Shown here: positions 1 through 12,861 of the stretch, one piece after another | Layout of the letters: the number at the start of each line of letters is the position of its first letter | How positions within the stretch are numbered: the stretch's first letter is position 1 | Assembly (NCBI GenBank): GCA_005406025.1 | Contig: BGZK01000548.1 | Location: 248,001-312,000 of the forward strand | Reading direction: 5' to 3' | From: Eumeta japonica | Lineage: Eukaryota > Arthropoda > Insecta > Lepidoptera > Psychidae | Length of the DNA stretch: 64,000 nucleotides | Program-made: the position numbers and the translations under genes | Notes under the pieces: model-generated | Seen by the model: the letters and a program-made list of their open reading frames with translations, nothing else | Told to the model about the DNA's origin: nothing | The model's database searches: none

Positions 1-860
1 GTGTATCATTATTGTGGGAAGCAGTTAAATAACCTTTTAAGACGATTTTGTATTCAATAAATATATTAATTATTATTAAAATATGCAATAAAATGTACTC
101 GCTTGCTGCTGTTTTTATATCAGTAATAATTTTAATTTTGGTAGTGATTCAGTTGTTCAACTAAAGTTAAAAAATATTGTTCAATTGCAGTTTCACTCTT
201 GCCTATACGACTATACATTTACAAAAAGAAAAAAAATATAGTTTATGCAATATCAATAGCAAAAGGAATCCCGGAAATTTTCCAAGACAAACGTGATGAT
301 TTTCAAAAAACAGAGTTTTCCTCATAATTTTTGACTCATCAAAAAGATGGCTATTACACAAATTTCAAATTTGATAAATAGAGTTTGCATATTCAGAATT
401 AATACTTTCCAATTCCAATTAACTTCGTCACCGACAAAACATCTATTCAGAAAACAATTTTTATGGCGGTAGTCATGAAATGTACGTTTTTCTTCACTAC
501 GCTATTCCATTAGCATACGCCGAGTTCATACACTTGGCGTGGCGCGCGGACGAGCTCCCGAGGAGTTATTGTTTTCGCATGTCACTCGCGAGATATATCG
601 TTCTGTGCGTGTGAAGGGAACTCGGTAACTTACGAAAATATTACGCACGACACACCGTAAATATGCTACGCTGAGGGCGTGTTTGTTTCGCTTTTCCCTG
701 AAGCGGTGTCAGTCAATAATTGCATTAAATTACATCGGAACATCCCTTGTATAGGAAATAATAACTTAGCCTCGAAATGTTTGTGTTTACTCGATATACT
801 CCAGCGTTGGGAGTTTTAATTATTCCGATTCGCATTCGGAATACGGCTTCCTCGAACTTC
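1..860. other. Intergenic DNA, no gene seen
   Basis: Mostly AT-rich sequence without a believable reading frame. A mildly GC-richer patch at about 525-625 contains several CG dinucleotides and leads into the island that follows. I recognise no repeat family here. Confidence 0.5.
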
Positions 861-879
861 CTCCTTGATTAAATGGCAT

Positions 880-2130
880 TGTTTCATTTGTTTAGCCCGG
901 GTAAATTAACACCGAATTTGTTATGCGAGGGCCGCCACGTGTTATCGACGAACGTATACCTGGAGTGGTTTCATTTATTTTACACCGGCGTCGCCCGGCG
1001 CGGCGCCGGCGCGCGGCGCGTGCCCGTTTCTCCTGCCCGTGACGGCGTGCCGGCTCACGGGATAAATAATTCATATCGGGACGCGATCGTGTTTCACGTT
1101 ATTTACAAGGCCATATCGCCTACGGTGACTGCGACATATCAGCGTGTGAATCTTTTCGATTTTATTGTGACTCGATATTATTAAACAAAAAATGCAAACG
1201 GGACTCGCGTACATGTCGGGGCTACGTCGGCCGAGACTAAATATTCCACAAGATGGGACGTCTCTATAGACAGTCAACTTCTCGTATAACATTTTATGTT
1301 TGTTTCTGTACACACGTTACCCGAAACGATTATTTTTAAGGGGACACCGAGCTTGTATAGGATCTGGGCCGTATGAAGATGAAGCCGAAGCACTTTTTAT
1401 TAACATTGTAACGCGAAAGTTAAAAACGAGTTCCGTTCCGAACTCTAACGACGTTGTTATGCTTCTTTATTGCGATACAGCGCGCCCGTTTACGCCCCGC
1501 CGAATAACCGCCCCGTAAATTTTATGAACTTCGGGGTAATATTGTTCGGTTATTATGACGCGTCGTTTCTGCCTAGCACTGCGTTTCGACCGCTTCCTGA
1601 CGCCCGCGCGGAGCTCCGGTATTTGCATAATTTTAATTTCGTTTGTCATTAAGCTCGCAATACGTACACCACGCCTCGGAGAATGACTGATTGCGTGTGC
1701 CAGACGGCGAACTCCGAAGGTATTTAAAAAGTTTTGAAATAAAAGCGGAATCATCCAAAATATATTCTGGTTTGGGATACGCATAAATTTATTGTAACGA
1801 ATGTAAATAAAATCGGCAGGCACACATAACAATAAGTGTTACAATTTCCTAGTTAATAACTTTTGGGTGGATGCGCAACGATTTAAAATAGCCAGTAAAG
1901 TTTAGTTGTGGTTACAGATTTCGTTAAATTTGACTATCTTCTATTGTTACCATGCCCGGGATGTCGCGGTTTGTATACGCCGTCGGGTCGGCGTATATAG
2001 CCCGATCGGCGGGACGCGGACGTGCTGGCAGCGCGCCAGCCGCGCGCGCCTCGATAACCGGCGGCAATAGCACGCACACAAATCACTTTACAGAAGCCAG
2101 TCGATGCTGTCCGGTTGCAATTTTCCGAGT
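880..2130. promoter_or_regulatory. Cluster of GC-rich noncoding islands
   Basis: Three GC-rich patches (about 900-1070, 1440-1700 and 1955-2075) sit in AT-rich DNA. They are rich in CGCG and GGCGCC runs and interleaved with short A/T motifs such as ATAAATAATT and GTTATTTAC. Open frames on both strands overlap here, as expected of stop-poor GC-rich DNA, and none has a domain or a consistent splice structure. Islands like this in insect gene deserts are often conserved regulatory DNA. That role is inferred from composition only. Confidence 0.35.
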
Positions 2131-2569
2131 TAATTTTCGGCTTTCGTTTGGATTTCTAGTGTAAAAAAAAAAAAATTGTTTATATGTCTTCAACATGACG
2201 AATAATCAACTCAGAATGTAGTAAGGACCACCTTTTTTACTATTAATGATATCTCCGCATTTATTTCGTAAACCATCATGCCTAGTCATCGAAATCATTA
2301 GATATATTTCCAAACAGGTAGATGTCAGCAAACATAATATAGACCCTTTTCGCTGTCGCTTTTAGAAAATAATCACGCAGTGCCCACTAAAATTTTTGTA
2401 ATTTTTTTTTTGAATTATGTTTGCCTATTTTTTTCTATTTTAATAATGAATTCATATAGTACTATAGATCGTTTATCATTTCTTTTCGGAACGTATTGTG
2501 TCAAAATTTTAACACTTCTCTGCTGAAGCATAATCTTCAAGAACTTTTTTATTTTAATATTCAAGGACT

Positions 2570-2852
2570 CAATCCTTGAACGTCTTCACGCTGGCCCATT
2601 GCTAGTGGGGGCTGATGACAACTTTTTGTCATCGACACGATGATAAGATCTGGGAACAGCGTCTTAACATGCTCTTCGAAGAAATGAGCAAATAGTTTCT
2701 CAGCTAATAATTTTCAGTGTTCGAATACAAATTCAAGTTCGGTGCCCTTGTGTGCTCATAGCAGTGCTCAGAATTCGAACTATTCCCTCGTTTCGAAGAC
2801 AGAACACTCCTGACCACTTGTCCACCAACGCTCATATTGCGTCACGAGTATC
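2570..2852 (-). repeat. tRNA-derived SINE
   Basis: Read on the minus strand, the unit opens with a tRNA-like head: an A-box-like stretch (GGTGGACAAGTGG) near 2840 and a B-box-like AGTTCGAATTC near 2773-2783. After this comes a tRNA-unrelated body with the elements expected in lepidopteran SINEs, namely a GAGCATGTTAAGACGCTG-like block and a GGGCCAGCGTGAAGACG-like block near 2590. The copy is diverged and has no long A tail. Orientation and class come from the box order. The family name is not assigned. Confidence 0.55.
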
Positions 2853-3129
2853 TCATAAATCATGTCGTCCTCACTTTCCTAGCCAATAACCTTGTCTTAG
2901 TTTTATATAGATAAGCCTTTATATAAAAGCATAATAAGCATTATCACCATGCGTATAGTCGTGAATCCACGTCCCATCCACTGTTTGAAACGCTGCAAAA
3001 TTCGCTTGAATTGCGAATAAAGAGCATGTAAAAAACAAACATCCCTCTGAAACGTCCACTGTGCATTGCTTTTGATAAACAGTGAGCAAACGTGACACCT
3101 AGCAGCGCAGAGCTTTTGCATAACCAAAT

Positions 3130-6100
3130 ATTTGTTTAAAATGTTAAAAAAATGTTTGATGGAAATGCTTAATCTTTATAATCTCCCTAAATTTGAAGTG
3201 TCGGTATTTCATTACGTTTTTATTGATTTTTTTTACTATTACAGAAATTACCGAACACAACTCTGAACATTTTCACAGCTCTGATACTCTATTAAAAGTA
3301 GTCGCGCATGTCTGGACGATATTTAATAAAGAACAAAAATAATATCCCAAAATATCTTGTTTAATCCGAGTTGCGGTTTTCTCTTTAAATACGTAAAATT
3401 CTATGATAGCGCGAATTTTATATTTTCTGTATTGTGATAAATCGATTAAGTTAAAAGCCTATCTAGATTATTATTAGAACCCCCAGTGCCCGAGTTTTAT
3501 TTGCGTTTGTTTAATTTATTTTGTGTTTGAATGTATGATATTTTTATTATTAATTTGCCAGGCTTCCATCTTTTTTATCTTATTTTTATTATCTCCTTAA
3601 CTTATCAGCCAGTCCCAGTGTTGTGCTTATAATGACTCGTAGAAAACAAATTTATTGAGTAGGTAATGCCAGGTAGTTAGATCGCATTTTCGCTCTCGAA
3701 TATTATCGTATCGAGCTCGTTTTTGAAATCGAATGTAATTCTGAAATTTAATGATCAATACCAATGTTGTTTGATATGTGAAAGGAAGCTTTTGTTACTA
3801 TATTATTCAAAATCCAATCTAATAAAATTAAATACACAAAACCATTGAAGTAATATATACTGTATAAAGACGCAAGGCAACAAATGGAATATGATATGCC
3901 ACTGAAAGATACAACAATACCAATATGAAAAATGAATTTTGTATCCATATTTTATCTTTTTATTTTACATAAACTTTTTTATATATTTTAGTGGTACATG
4001 GATTTAAGAGATTAATTAAAAGATGCGTGCGTTCAAAAGAAACAGAGAGTAAGGCCATGTAAAAATTTGCTATTGATATGTACTTAAAATTAGAATTTCT
4101 CACTTTGATCAAATAAATTAATGTACGAGCAAGATACTGAATATTTTATACTTACATTTATCTGTAAAATACAGCTCGATCCGGTTAAGTATATTTTTGA
4201 TATTCTGAAAATAGTTTATTTGAAGTAACAGGTTATTGCGAACTGTAAATTGGAGAGGTATTGATTTTATTTTCATTTGTCGACACTTTAAATGCGTGTT
4301 ATACTAGTTACATGGATGACAAAAATTATAAAATTTGAAAACTATTCCAATTTTGCGGTACGTTAATATAAATCAAGATAAAAATACATAATTTACCTAT
4401 CAAAGTAATACCACGTCGCTTAGTATTTTTTTCTGGCTTAATTTGCAGAATTTTGTTACACAATTCATAATTTTTTGTGCTTTCATACATACTTGAATTT
4501 AATCTACATCACTAATGATGCTAAGAATTCGTCAAAAGAATGACGCCCTGGGACGTCATTAACATCAGGTATGAGACTAGTTGCAGCTCTATAGAATATA
4601 GTATCTTCATGCACATTACCAGTTTAGAAACAAGATATTAATAGTATAAATATAAAATTAAATCTTTAACGTGGTGATTTAAATGTGTGACAATTCTCTT
4701 TTACAACTTGATAAGCTGTTTTATAAGGAATCTTAAATAAAAAAAACAATGTGAAAGGTTTCATTAAAATATTCGTTCCATTTTTAGGTAAAATTGAAAG
4801 CAATTTTCTTGAGATTTTCCGCAAGATAGATTGTTTTGAGTCGTCGCCTTAACTTTTGTTAGCATTGACTTTATTAATTTGGTACCGCCAGATGGCTCAC
4901 AGTTTATCCTACTGTAATCTTGGTGCGGTATAATGTAAACAGCTGTACATTAAGATTAAGTTTTTTTAAGATTCCCGTTTACTGTCTTTACTTTTTTTCC
5001 AAAAGGAGGTTCTTCATTATGTCTCATGAAAAATAGTTCAACTGTTGTCAAAATTGTCACCTTTATTTAATCAATGCTTCACCTGCAGATAGGTCTATTA
5101 AACGTTCAGAAACATTGTAGGCATTTTTTATTCAAGATCTATTTTCATATGTACAATCACTATTTTCTTGACGATCAAGCTTAATAAAAAAGCTTCGACT
5201 ACATTTTTATTAACATAACTAATACGATTGCATGGGTTTTAACATAGAGTTTTAGAGATCTCACTTCCTCGATTTTAGAATTTAATAATAAGTCACACAC
5301 CAAAATAGTATTAATGTGTCTAGACACGTTCTTACTTTAAGTTCATGGAGCTCAGCTAACCTAAAAGTAATTGGGCTGAATCTTCTTAAGTACGTCTTTG
5401 TTCAGCGAAATACGAATTCTTAGTCGACTTCAAATAAAAAAAAGAGGAGGTTATATATTCGCGTTGCGTATAATATTTTCTATCAAATACAACACACTCG
5501 TGTAAAAAAAGTTAACAGTTTCAAAGTAGCAACAACTCGATCATAGCCACTTTAATTCAGTAGCACATCAAAATATTTATAAGTGTATGATGTAGAGTAG
5601 CACCAGCACGGCACAATTGGACAATGTGAAATGAAATACATTGACTAATGCGCAACGATAAAATTCAAGAGAAGTTCCCTTGTTATTTGAACATTATTAA
5701 ATAAAATGAATATCGTGATTATGCATGTGTAAATAATTAATAAAGTTTGCTCCCTAACTACGACTATATTTTTTTGCATTGTCAAAGATAAAGATGGCGT
5801 TTCAAGGAACGGATTTTGTCAATCCCCCAATTTGTATCCCCGATGCGCCCTTAACTTAACCGTTCTGATAATTAGATGTCAGTAGAGTTAAGAGAAAGAA
5901 GAAGAAATAATTAAAAAGTGAACGGAGTTAAGGCTTATGATAAATTTGTAATATATCTAATTTTAATGTGTATGCATATGTGTAAATTTTTACACTTTTC
6001 ATACAAAGTACAATCGAATGCTGATCCGCAAATCATTTTGCCCTGGATTATAAATGGTCCATTTCATCACCATCAATCAAAAAGCGCAAAATAGTTTTTG

Positions 6101-6660
6101 CAATAAAAATAATTTGTGTAATTATGTGATAATTGCCTAGCAAAAAACAGCTAAATCATCGTAGAACAAACCTGTTTTAGACATGTAGAAAGCTGTCTCG
6201 ACGAAACATATTAAACAAACTCAAAAGAAAGAAATCGTACTATTTATTTAAAGAAGAAACTCTCACCCATTGAGTTGCCATGACAACTGTTGAGGTGTAA
6301 TTCAATGAAACGTGATATCGATAACATTTAATTTGATTTCAGAAATTGCTATTTCTGCGATAGAAATACGATCGTAATCAGAAATATTATTTAGTAAATA
6401 GGAGAAATTCGATTCGTCTTCCATCTACACCTTGATTATTCTGAACAATATCGAAATCTTTAAAACATACATATATAACACGTACGTCTATCTTCGAGCT
6501 GTTAAAAAAGTTTAGGTGATTAGAACAGTCTGTTATTTATACGTCACGTCAGAACAGTAATAACAGTAACACATAAAATTTTTAGAACTGACCTCTTAGA
6601 TACTGTAAAATATTTAATAAATGAAACTCTACCAATATTATTAAATTTATTGTAATTCGT
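3130..6660. other. AT-rich intergenic stretch
   Basis: I see no gene, RNA or well-preserved mobile element. Short AAAAGAGGAGG-type tracts near 5000 and 5440 may be tails of old retroelements. A small perfect hairpin, AATGACG/CGTCATT with an 8-nt loop, lies at 4539-4560. Confidence 0.4.
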
Positions 6661-6669
6661 CTGTCATTT

Positions 6670-7460
6670 GGCTCACGATAGAGACTGGTAAAAGCGTGAC
6701 CTACCAGCGGATTCGGACAAGCTTAGGAATCGGTATGAGTCAAGTATGCAAAATCCTTCATGAATATTTAGCGATTAGGAAGCTTTGTACTCGGCGGTTA
6801 CCTCGTAATTTAACCGAAGCTTAAAAACTGTCATATTAATTGTCGCCGCAAAATGATGCAAAGATTAGCTGATGGTGATTCAAATGCTGTAGACGACATA
6901 GTTACAGGTGACTAAAGTTGGATTTACTGTTACGATCCCTAAACCAATAGACAGTCTGCTTGGCGGAAGGAATTGCCTGTTAAAGTAAAACGAAATCGAA
7001 GCGTCGGTGGCTTCGTTCATTGGAATGACAGGCCATTATGTTAACAATTGTTTAGTAGATAAAAAACAATCTGTACTCTGGGACATTACCAATTGTCTAT
7101 CTCTTGTTTCGGAAAAAGTTCGGGGCAAAACGACATTGCAGCAGGATTCTTCTTCATCGTGACCAACAACTCACTCAATCGCCAGACAAATAACTAACTA
7201 TTTGAAAAGTTAGGTTTCTGTATCTAACGGGTGAGCCAGTGTAGAAACACTGGCTCACCCGCCTTACAGCTCCGACCTCGTACCATGTAATTTTTGTTTA
7301 TTTCCTAAAATATCAAAGTTTCTAAAAAACTGGTTTACTAACGCCGAACAACCAGTGGATGCATAAGAAAAGACCATTGAAATGACCTCTAAGAAAAAGT
7401 AGGCAAAATATATCTCAGTGGTTACATCGAATGCAGCGATGTATTAACGGACACTATTTT
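6670..7460 (+). pseudogene. Decayed mariner transposase (DD34D type)
   Basis: A cut-and-paste transposase of the Tc1/mariner superfamily, read on the plus strand through several frames and stops. Visible family landmarks in order are the linker (SLGIGMSQVCKILHEYL..RKLCTRRLPRNLTEA, interrupted by a stop) at 6720-6825, the first catalytic Asp in VTGD followed by a stop and SWIY at about 6905-6930, ILLHRD with the second Asp near 7145-7165, and HPPYSSDLVPCNF near 7258-7296. In the last motif the third catalytic Asp (normally PCDF) is Asn. The N-terminal helix-turn-helix region is missing or unrecognisable and no terminal repeats were found. It is dead as a transposase. The family is sure, the subfamily is not. 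Confidence 0.8.
7228..7261. repeat. Perfect 15-bp hairpin inside the mariner pseudogene
   Basis: CGGGTGAGCCAGTGT and its exact reverse complement are separated by only AGAA. The right arm is the stretch coding the transposase Thr-Leu-Ala-His-Pro motif, and the left arm is an inverted copy inserted directly upstream. It therefore looks like a local inverted duplication rather than a family feature. Confidence 0.85.
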
Positions 7461-7479
7461 AAAAAACCAAAGAATTAAA

Positions 7480-8510
7480 ATAACTTGCTAGTTTGCCCAG
7501 TTTTTGATTTCTAATTAGATTGACCAACGTAAGCCATTACAATAGTTTTAGATTTGTACGATAAAAGTGATAAAATTTAGCCACCTAATTATCACAAAAA
7601 TGATTCATAAATTAAATGCATTAGCGGTAAAAGTAGATTGCCGAGTGGCACCCGCGATAGTGTTGAGGTTACCTTATAATTTCCTTAGGGCGCTCCGTTC
7701 ACCGCGGCTCCTTCCGTGCTCCGGCCCGTCGACCTGTAGCGTACGCAGGAAATAGGACGTCAGAGGGCCAACCTTCGCGCCCTCACTGCCGAAATTGCTT
7801 CCTGTAGTTGCCGTTTTGGTGTACGTGTGTTCTGTTAAAAGTTCTGAGGCTTCGAAATCGTCTGTTTGTGGAACTTAAGGAGTACCCTTACAATAATTCC
7901 AAAGTAAAAGTATTTTCAGAATAGAAAAAAGAGTTAACTTAAATAATATATAAGGCAATAGCGGTCAGGCTCACTATGTTATATAAAGTAAATTTAAATA
8001 TTATAGAGGTTTAGATTTTAAAATGATATTTGTATATTGGTGCAACCTCCTTACTTATTTACGTACATATTCTCATGAGTAGTTGGTATATAAACCATTC
8101 CGTTGCATACACGAAGAATCTTCAAACAAATCACATAAATGTATTATTTTTTAAAAATTGCGAACATCCTTAGTGTTTTATAATTATAAGTTTGCGCATG
8201 CGATACACCATAAATGCCTTCCAAATAGTCTTCCATTTTGGAATAAAATGCAAGGCAGTGTTCGTAAGAATTTTTATTTTTGAATAATTTGTGATCCGAT
8301 TTACGCACTGTAAGGCGACAATTTTCCTATGCACATAAAGACAGCAACATTGTATTCATAAAAAACATTCACCTAGTTTTAGACGACAAGCAGAAATTCG
8401 TCTATTCCGTCGACACGCCGTCTTTCATATATCGCTGTGTTCATAGTTGCGTAGATACAAGTATCTAACCAACATCGTTACAATCATACAATTTATTATT
8501 CCAGAATTGT
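7480..8510. other. Intergenic DNA
   Basis: AT-rich with one GC-richer patch at about 7645-7800. An open frame at 7567-7755 crosses that patch but has no recognisable motif. Nothing else can be supported. Confidence 0.35.
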
Positions 8511-8517
8511 GCCTCCA

Positions 8518-8640
8518 ACAGCAGATTAAGGCTTCGGTCCCGGACTTTATCACCGCGTTGTTAACGACGGTCGTTAGCAGTTTCAAACCCATATTTGAAC
8601 AAGCGTGTACAGTTCAAAACTCTTGTATCTGAAATAAAAG
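8518..8640 (+). repeat. SINE body fragment
   Basis: Contains the GGCTTCGGTCCCGG..TTATCACCGCGTTGTTAACGAC..GTCGTTAGCA series followed by a 'GTATCTGAAATAAA' end. This is the same type of body and end as in the units near 21.2 and 24.1 kb. It lacks a clear tRNA-like head, so it is 5'-truncated or too diverged. Assignment rests on shared blocks and remembered lepidopteran SINE sequence. Confidence 0.45.
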
Positions 8641-9419
8641 AAAGTGAGACGATAATGATCCAGCAGTGTAGTAAAAAAAATGACACAAAATAAACGCTTA
8701 GCTTGAAGTAATATTATAAAAGGGTGTTCTCATAATATGAAATGTTAAATGACCCATTTTCACGCCAATCATTAGCGAGACTGTACCGATACTGGCACAA
8801 TATCTTCAGACAAATAATCTCCTACATTGAGTACTAAGCACTTTCACACTGTTTCTTTATCGTCATCGATATTAGTTGATATCAATCGACAGCGGCCAAT
8901 GTCTATCGACACGGCTCTTGCGGATACACACGGCTGTTAGCCGAAGCACCATGGTCGTTTGGTCATCCGTCACCGATGTTCATCGATATTGGACCGGCAT
9001 GTCGGGGTCGAATAGGTGTCTGTGGTCAACGACGGGGCGGTATTGAAGATATCGGTGTGGAAAGGACCCAAAAAAATGTATAAAGGCCGGTTAAGTCAAT
9101 GTCGCCGATGTATGTATACTACTAGTGTTAAAATGATACTCAATGACAGAACCGGGAACGTCGTGAATGTCATTAAACAATAAATTGTTGAAAATTAGAA
9201 AGTGCAACAAGAATCGTTTTATTCCGAATTTTATTTCTGTGTTTACACAAGGGTTTTTAGGAATCCGAGCATTCAAATACGCGGTTGGCCTGTAACCCCA
9301 TGTAAATAATGATGAATATCTGTGCAATCCACCGAAAGTGCTTTTTTGTGTTGTTTACGGCTGACAATATTATTATTTGCGTTCGCCGATAAGGGCACGC
9401 ATCAGTGAAATTACGACAT

Positions 9420-9745
9420 AAATAATTCAACGCGGGGGCCGATCAGCTATTCGCGAACAACGAGGGCCCGAGTACGTAAACAGGAGCCGCGCCGCCCGCT
9501 CCGTCTCGGGGCGCTCGCGTCGCCCTCCGCGTCTGCGACACATGAAAAGAAATGTTTATTTGATAAACACGGAGCAATGAAACGGCGCCGACGGCCCCTC
9601 CCATCATTATTCCGTGCGTCAGGGCGACATGCGAGCATCGATAAAGGCGATCGCGAGACAAACGCCTTGTTTGACTCCATCGCTATCAGCGGACGTCGCG
9701 GCGACCGCCAGGCGCTGCTGCTAATAAAATGTTTATTACGTTTCT
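9420..9745. promoter_or_regulatory. GC-rich noncoding island
   Basis: Strongly GC-rich core (9430-9720) bounded by AT-rich DNA. It carries forkhead-like TGTTTATT (9552 and 9730 regions), a TTTATTACG motif next to the second of these, and a GATA-type CGATAA near 9388. Open frames of 70-120 codons on both strands overlap here and appear to be composition artefacts. A role as conserved enhancer DNA is inference. Confidence 0.4.
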
Positions 9746-9949
9746 TGATTGATTTCGAAATAACAGGGTTTGCTTTATTACGGCACAAATCTTTTTTTAC
9801 ATTGTCAAATATAAAGACTAGATTTAACGGTCAGTTACTATGCATCGAAACTGACATAATTGTTATCCTGACAATTGGTTTCCGATTTCGTCCTCGAATA
9901 TTAAAAATGTTTTCTCAGGCGATATTTAGAAAATGAATATAAATGCCGA

Positions 9950-11670
9950 GTTTTAAAGTGCGAATGTTGAATCCCGAATTCTGCTTAGGGAGCCATTAAA
10001 TACTCGTCTAACTTAAAAGGGCCGACAACAGTCTCAGATTTGCATAATCCTCAGTTTTCCGAACGTGCTTTACGAGAATTTAGCTACGACAGAATGTTCT
10101 TTTATCGGTATCCTATTCTTTGTTTCATTTGCTAAAGTACCAGTCTCTATGTTTTTATTTACGCCTATAATGATAGCGAGTAATTATTTGTATTACAAAA
10201 ACATTTAAATTTTACATTAACTTTTTACATACTTGTACAATATTGTCGAATTAAAAGAATATGGTTGGAAATACAAATTTTCTATTTCATAAAATATGAA
10301 CGTGCACCTGGGACCGTGCATTAATTCTTTAAATTAAAAATGAAACTTTATCTACTCGTACTCAATGAGGTCTTTTAATTTTAAGTCTTTTTATTTTAAA
10401 ATGAAAAATCTTCATTGGTATTTTTTTTCTTATAATATTTCTGTGTCCTTTTCAATTTGTACCCCAACATGGTTCGTCATGAATGTAACTGTTTCTTATC
10501 ACTACATATAGTTAAAGCCCCCCCCCACCGCGACTGTCGTTATGTGTACGCGCTCTAATCTCAGAATAATGAGGATCTCAGATAATCTAATATAGGGATT
10601 TACATTCGGTTTTCACGAATAGACAGCTTCACTCGCGACGAAGGCAGAGGCCTATAATTTATGATTTATTTTGCAAATTAGTTAAGGATATAATGAGATT
10701 AGTCGATTAACTTAGACTATTTCGTGCGCTGCCTAAATCGATATAGTTGTATAAAAAAAGTAACACGTATACGTAGCTCGGGCAAGGATGGGCGGCATCC
10801 AGAAACTCCTTTGCCCATTCTAAAAAAATCGATAGTATTGAAGAATTATTTACTGTTTATTCACTTTTAACTAAGGATTCAATACCAATCTCTATGTAAC
10901 TAATTTATCCATTATCAACAATATCAAACTCACCTTTTGTTTTTCACAGTTTACTAATAGATATAATATTATTGGCTATGTGCACGACGGCAGCGCTGGC
11001 TGCCGTTCGCAATTATTTGGGATTAAGTATGTCAAATAGTTTATTTCCTATAGAAAAGCAAGGCTTGCATTTACTTAATATGCAAATTAGATGACGCTGT
11101 GTAAAAAAATTATATGTATTTTATTAAATTAATACATTAATTATTATCTACTGCACAACATATGAGAATATATACCAATATACACCAACCATTTGTGACG
11201 TTGTTTTCATTTATAGAGCATAACATAACAACAATTATAATAACCTACGCGCATTTCAAAATATAAATTGTCCGAAACCCAAAATAATTTTGAAAGACTT
11301 ACCAAGGTTAATGCAGTTATATGCTACGGCATGCGCTGCGTTCGCTTCATTGCGCCTGTTATTCTTTTACACACAGCAAATATCGTGCGTATTAAACCTA
11401 TTCAGCATAAAACATAGGGTGCCTAAAATTTGTTTACTTATTCAAATATAATAATAAAGAAATATAAATATATAATATATGTCATGTATTTCTATTTTTC
11501 CTTTTAAACATACTCATCTTCCATTCCAATTAAATAACTAAAGTATTCGCTTCGGAATTAGATATTTTCTCACGATAAAAAATACTTTCCCGAGGATACT
11601 ATTACATCTTTTTGCCAAATTTAATCTAAATCCGTTTAAAGGTAATAGACAGATACACTTACCAATTTTT
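9950..11670. other. Intergenic DNA with small hairpin
   Basis: No gene recognised. A perfect 8-bp stem (ACGGCAGC/GCTGCCGT, 4-nt loop) lies at 10987-11006. A CG-rich short patch near 11325-11370 (GCATGCGCTGCGTTCGCTTC) looks like the edge of an old mobile element that I cannot classify. Confidence 0.35.
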
Positions 11671-11679
11671 TTTTGTGTT

Positions 11680-11815
11680 TATAATCCCTTTAATATTATA
11701 AATGCGAAAGTGAGTTTGTTACGCTTTCATGCCTAAACGTATTTTCATGAATTTTGGTACAGATATAGATAAGGCTCTGCAGACGGTTATAGGCCAACGC
11801 GTAAGCTAGTATTGA
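11680..11815 (+). repeat. Interspersed repeat (TATAAATGCGAAAGTG type)
   Basis: The unit starts with AATATTATAAATGCGAAAGTG and ends with GGCCAACGCGTAAGCTAGT. These are the two ends I know from a very common short lepidopteran interspersed repeat (middle part: AATTTTGGTACAGATATAGA). It is a single diverged copy. Whether the family is Helitron- or LINE-derived cannot be told from here. Confidence 0.5.
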
Positions 11816-12360
11816 TTTAGTTACCCCATTGTATCTTCAACTTTACTCTGAAGTAAAGAAAAACGCCACATGATAAAAACAAAAATGAATGAACTGCATT
11901 GTTAACCATTCCTAGGCTTCATTTATGGTCTCTCATCAAATGAGTGTGGTTAGCACAGCTGGACGGCTGCGCCCCCTAGACAAAATCCCTACCTACGCCA
12001 ATGCACGTATAGTAAAACATTTAATTGTATGAATCGTTTTTGTAAGAAAGTATAAATACCTGTAAAATTAATATGGTCATTAAGTTATCTTAATATTGCA
12101 GTTATCCGGAAGCCTTAGTCGTTGGCTTGTCCGAATCTAGCTTCAAAATTAACCTCTTGGTTGGGCGCCTAATTTAACGACGTAAAATGTACTTTTTGTT
12201 CGATCGAAGCTCAAGTCGCGCACGATGCTATCAGCAGGAGTGAGTTTGAGCGCTGAAGAATTCAAGCCAGTGTTTCTAAAACGCTTTTATTAAATACTTA
12301 CCAGGAATGTATTAACTAGTTATTAATCATAACTAAAAGTTGAAAACTAATTCGTTCTAG

Positions 12361-12657
12361 AAAAAATTTGTAAAACACTATACATCACTTTGCGAAGCGA
12401 TTACACTGATTACGCTGATACGTCCGATTCTACATTCACAAGTAGCGGTTGAGATGGTCAGCTTTGCTCGGTCCGATCGGTGGGGAGCCACCGACCAAGC
12501 TTATGCGGGGACAGGGGAACGTGGTTACTGGATGGTGTCTGGCGACAATTGGCCTCCTGCGCCTACTGCGGCTACCTTAAGCGGTATAGCCGAAGAAGAT
12601 AAAATAATGCAGCCAAAAAGGTGGATATTGAGAAGAAAGAACTTGTTTCGTAAGTGA
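12361..12657 (+). CDS. Possible host exon, unrecognised
   Basis: A frame open from 12361 to a stop at 12655-12657 crosses a locally GC-richer segment (12450-12600). It contains an ATG at 12454 followed by 67 codons with an ordinary-looking amino-acid mix (for example RSDRWGATDQAY and GDNWPPAPTAA). A strong donor-like GTAAGTG begins at 12650, so the coding part could end at 12649. No good acceptor with a pyrimidine tract is visible upstream, so it would have to be a first coding exon. I recognise no domain. It could equally be chance openness in a regulatory island. Confidence 0.25.
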   Translation, partial: KKFVKHYTSLCEAITLITLIRPILHSQVAVEMVSFARSDRWGATDQAYAGTGERGYWMVSGDNWPPAPTAATLSGIAEEDKIMQPKRWILRRKNLFRK

Positions 12658-12861
12658 ATTTACTTATGTAAAATAAAATTAAGTTAGATGAGTACATTTA
12701 ATTTAGTAGTTAAATAACAAAAATAAATATTTATAGAAGGGCACTCCATACATGTAACAGAAACTGAAAAAAAAAAAATTTCAGCGAACATCAACGTGTG
12801 CACATATTTCGACAGTTCTTTTGAAAGCATTTTAAGGTATTCAAGCAATTTTTCTGATTAC

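Noticed and set aside
1467..1832. 121-codon minus-strand frame
   Set aside because: Stop-poor GC-rich DNA; no motif, and an opposing frame covers the same bases.
8860..9120. Possible retrotransposon gag zinc knuckle (GRLSQCRRCMY in the plus strand)
   Set aside because: Only the first Cys-x2-Cys pair can be seen, the following Gly-His-Cys part is missing and no neighbouring element supports it.
9577..9936. 119-codon frame
   Set aside because: Shadow of the 9.4-9.7 kb island, without recognisable protein features.
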